Shown here piece by piece: positions 14,701-15,754 of a stretch of DNA of 15,754 nucleotides. Within the stretch, counting starts at the first letter, position 1; each line of letters opens with the position of its first letter. The notes beneath the pieces were generated by a model, which did not search any database, was not told where the DNA came from, and saw nothing but the letters and a program-made list of their open reading frames with translations. The position numbers were made by a program, and so were the translations under genes. Source of the DNA: Pseudomonadota bacterium (lineage in GTDB: Bacteria; Pseudomonadota; Gammaproteobacteria; Halothiobacillales; Halothiobacillaceae); NCBI GenBank assembly GCA_021795795.1, contig JAJYPA010000145.1, positions 1-15,754 on the forward strand, written 5' to 3'.

Positions 14701-15366
14701 GCCATAGTCGGTTGGAGGGAGGAGTGGGCCGATTCCCTGTTTTTGACCACTGGATACCGGTATCGTGAGTATGCGCTAGCGTATCTGGCGCTTATGGATG
14801 CAATGCATGGCCGACATGCCGCTGCATGGATTCGAATAACGGAGGCATTGGATAGCTTGCCAGACGGGAAATTTCTGAATATGCGTATTATTTTGGTTTT
14901 CTTGTACATGACCGTAGCGTATTGGACCAATCGTCCTGAAATGGTATTACATATTTATAATAAGGAGCATAAAAACACAGCGGGACAATCCCTCCTCGCC
15001 TGGGGGAGTCACACGGAAGCAGCTATCGCTTGGTCGCTGGCGCGCAACGGACGCAAAAGCCCTCCGTGGTCCATAGCGGTTATACGTAAGGATTTAGCAA
15101 TCCTGAAGCGCATATGGAGCTTTACCGCAGGATACATCTATTTTATCCTGATAGATATTTCCATACTAAGTAACAATAAAAAAACATCCGGATTATTGTT
15201 TGCTGCAAAGAAACTGGTCAGAGAACAAAATATCAATCTGTTTTTGCGAGAAGCAAAAAGACTTTCATCTGTGTATCAATCAAAAAATTATATTCAAACT
15301 TCTAAAAAGATGACAAAACGCCGTGTCAGGATGGGCAACAAAACAAGATTTCTCGGACACCGATAA
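11761..15366 (+). CDS. SARP/BTAD regulator with pseudo-cyclase, AAA NTPase and TPR-like domains
   Basis: This cytoplasmic signalling regulator has 1201 aa from ATG 11761. I prefer that start to ATG 11755 because AGGGA at 11749-11753 then sits 7 nt upstream. Numbered from ATG 11755: a winged-helix DNA-binding domain lies at about 10-110 (LQIAALGPLTIRF; SARSKLRQTLFHL), and BTAD at 118-246 (ALYRGPFL; ALIEHEVARKDYEHAQQLA). A class III cyclase-like domain at about 268-415 (KFVTVLAIAMDVN; AIELLFGWDTPLENGPHRAL; MGIHYGRV) appears to lack both metal-binding Asp residues. A P-loop NTPase follows, with Walker A GQAGIGKT (477-484) and Walker B LLVEDIHWAD (599-608). Helical TPR-like repeats fill about 740-1180. 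This resembles the AfsR/MalT-style plan, in which the NTPase and repeats sense a signal and release DNA binding. It is divergent from the adhesin operon and is its probable regulator (inference). The last 40 residues are basic and A+T-rich. Confidence 0.9.
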   Translation: MPPRVTPSLQIAALGPLTIRFAGKALPTSRHAVRRLLVYVAIHSVRHSRSDLAHRIFPGQPGESARSKLRQTLFHLSSVWSRHGSPLEVTREWVDVRENFPIVSDYEKFMQGGYQSVTDCMHRVALYRGPFLADEFDDVQNVWNQWVVDERKVIDKRLGATYQALIEHEVARKDYEHAQQLASDWLQKQPVCDAACLASMKLLAQGGWSNDALRLFSEFQERCVAQLGIKPQKSLQNFRDALDLTVIPAATQMQNNKTLDHAVDTTRWKFVTVLAIAMDVNSDQISELLIEQHLIQYLDLAQQVAQACGGSLSIAEAGAIELLFGWDTPLENGPHRALQAAFELRRLIPRDSAPRMGIHYGRVMDRPDNAPIGTLHRVVQAVANANTQKSGVTLSQPALELLSYGSSTLLDVIPLTPAPSIDMDTSLFLLKSYPASFEREFEISFIGRDVECLTIQQAAQDVLTSRRGQIIWVIGQAGIGKTRLLKNVADNLPPGMRVVQYTCAPIYQHSILHPIAVLIHETLKLHDMDLDSSKSTIKKLLTDIGEDDPLLYSIWIVWLGLETDKATTQLVHNYKALLYESVLQVLTSQLFPQDRALLVEDIHWADSASLEWFRDYLQKLHERPVLLIVSTRQPMPDLQKIATHETTLHMEPWDADMARRFIRSIPYWTVNAQVEDAIIAQGCGIPFYLDSLARHTLVNEQITTLPGDIQSVLEYRIAKARFALDMVQLAAVMGDHVTLPVLQSLLSNRNPDTLVPDAEHLVKQGFWVSTETGWSYRHDLLREAVYVGIPQGSCKQLHRDAALWLEKNGYSDPSVLAYHFERGDEPHAAARYHLIAGCRALQLNLYDEVAVHYLRATDLLVDCPDDLYTIQAQAGLFLILRMQQGQSYATMHALETLEQSCLSQNHKGWHYLAAQYGRWMTESTTHGALAGLRQAELMDGTTYDPEIDPQLSKSLCHYVLGWSHLWLGKHLDQARHHLQSAIVGWREEWADSLFLTTGYRYREYALAYLALMDAMHGRHAAAWIRITEALDSLPDGKFLNMRIILVFLYMTVAYWTNRPEMVLHIYNKEHKNTAGQSLLAWGSHTEAAIAWSLARNGRKSPPWSIAVIRKDLAILKRIWSFTAGYIYFILIDISILSNNKKTSGLLFAAKKLVREQNINLFLREAKRLSSVYQSKNYIQTSKKMTKRRVRMGNKTRFLGHR

Positions 15367-15698
15367 ACTGAGCACCTAAACCTCACTTTGGACCGTATCT
15401 TTGTCCGTCTTCCCGTCCAGAAATCTATGACCGAAAAAGGTATGTCCTCGTGTCTATACCAAGCATGCGAATGACTCCTTTCGCTGCATCTCCGCCCATT
15501 CGTCGGCTAATAAACTTACTGAGGGCTGAGGATACCGCTCAGCAGGTTCATCAGGTGCGTTGCTCGGCCCTCTGTTTGGACCTAGCCCAGGCCGCTCACC
15601 CCATTTATTCCGAGCAGGCACACGAACCCGTTCAGGGTGGCGCGCGATCCTGTAGCTCCGTGTAACAGGGCCGTGATGGATTCTGACTTCCTGTGTCG
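15367..15698. other. stretch downstream of the regulator, no recognised gene
   Basis: No convincing gene, RNA or terminator is seen after the regulator stop. A GTG-started 71-codon ORF at 15450-15665 (+) has no ribosome site or recognisable motif. The minus strand has short open stretches without starts. The DNA may be decayed mobile sequence, but I cannot identify it. Confidence 0.45.
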
Positions 15699-15754
15699 CT
15701 AACCGCCGATCGGTAGAATCTGATAATCGACCAACTCATCCGGCTCTCCACTGT
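15699..15754 (-). CDS. possible C-terminus of a gene entering from the right (doubtful)
   Basis: On the minus strand a frame enters at the right edge and reads SGEPDELVDYQILPIGG before TAG at 15701-15699. The mix of acidic and hydrophobic residues looks like a normal protein end, but 17 codons are too few to assign. A second minus frame stays open longer (to about 15635), so the choice of frame is uncertain. Confidence 0.2.
   Translation of the reverse strand, partial: SGEPDELVDYQILPIGG

Noticed and set aside
11761..15366. Actinobacterial origin suggested by the SARP/BTAD regulator
   Set aside because: The same architecture occurs in proteobacteria, and the gene is A+T-richer than actinobacterial DNA; the adhesin and LpxD-like gene need a Gram-negative envelope.
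15450..15665. A 71-codon plus-strand ORF after the regulator
   Set aside because: GTG start without a ribosome site, no recognised motif and unusual composition; not enough to call a gene.

Overview
The window looks like an accessory region of a Gram-negative proteobacterium. The evidence is a trimeric autotransporter adhesin with the extended signal peptide (ESPR) seen mainly in beta- and gammaproteobacteria, an LpxD-type acyltransferase, and the tail of an ISL3-family transposase. I cannot name the species. By eye the central genes are moderately GC-rich, while the right-hand regulator gene and both window edges are richer in A+T.

Layout: positions 2-148 (+) hold the last 48 codons of a gene entering from the left. 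Positions 149-469 are non-coding apart from a doubtful 32-codon membrane ORF and a strong terminator at 426-452. From 11462 down to 470 five minus-strand genes follow one another with gaps of only 43, 15, 25 and 47 bp. In transcription order they are a 90-aa unknown protein, a 133-aa beta-rich protein that may be aegerolysin-like, a 335-aa LpxD paralogue, a 2246-aa protein with several LamG-like domains, and an 812-aa trimeric autotransporter. I see no terminator inside the cluster and a good one just after it, so it reads as one operon. Divergent from it, at 11761-15366 (+), is a 1201-aa regulator: SARP-type winged helix, BTAD, a degenerate class III nucleotide-cyclase domain, an AAA/NTPase domain and a TPR-like tail. 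Between the two units lies the last 48 codons of an ISL3 transposase with its terminal inverted repeat (about 11491-11651). Its outer end is only 28 bp from the first operon gene. Positions 15367-15754 hold nothing I recognise except a possible 17-codon C-terminus on the minus strand.

How the parts may fit (inference): the operon would make a surface adhesin, a very large lectin-like protein with a Ser/Thr-rich beta region that could be membrane-active, a small beta-sandwich protein of the kind that partners pore formers, and an acyltransferase that could modify a lipid or one of these products. The divergent multidomain regulator, which has probably lost cyclase catalysis but kept an NTPase, is the natural candidate to control it. 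None of the 90-, 133- and 2246-aa proteins has a signal peptide. The combination, with an LpxD paralogue outside any lipid A locus, is not a system I recognise and is the main point of interest here.
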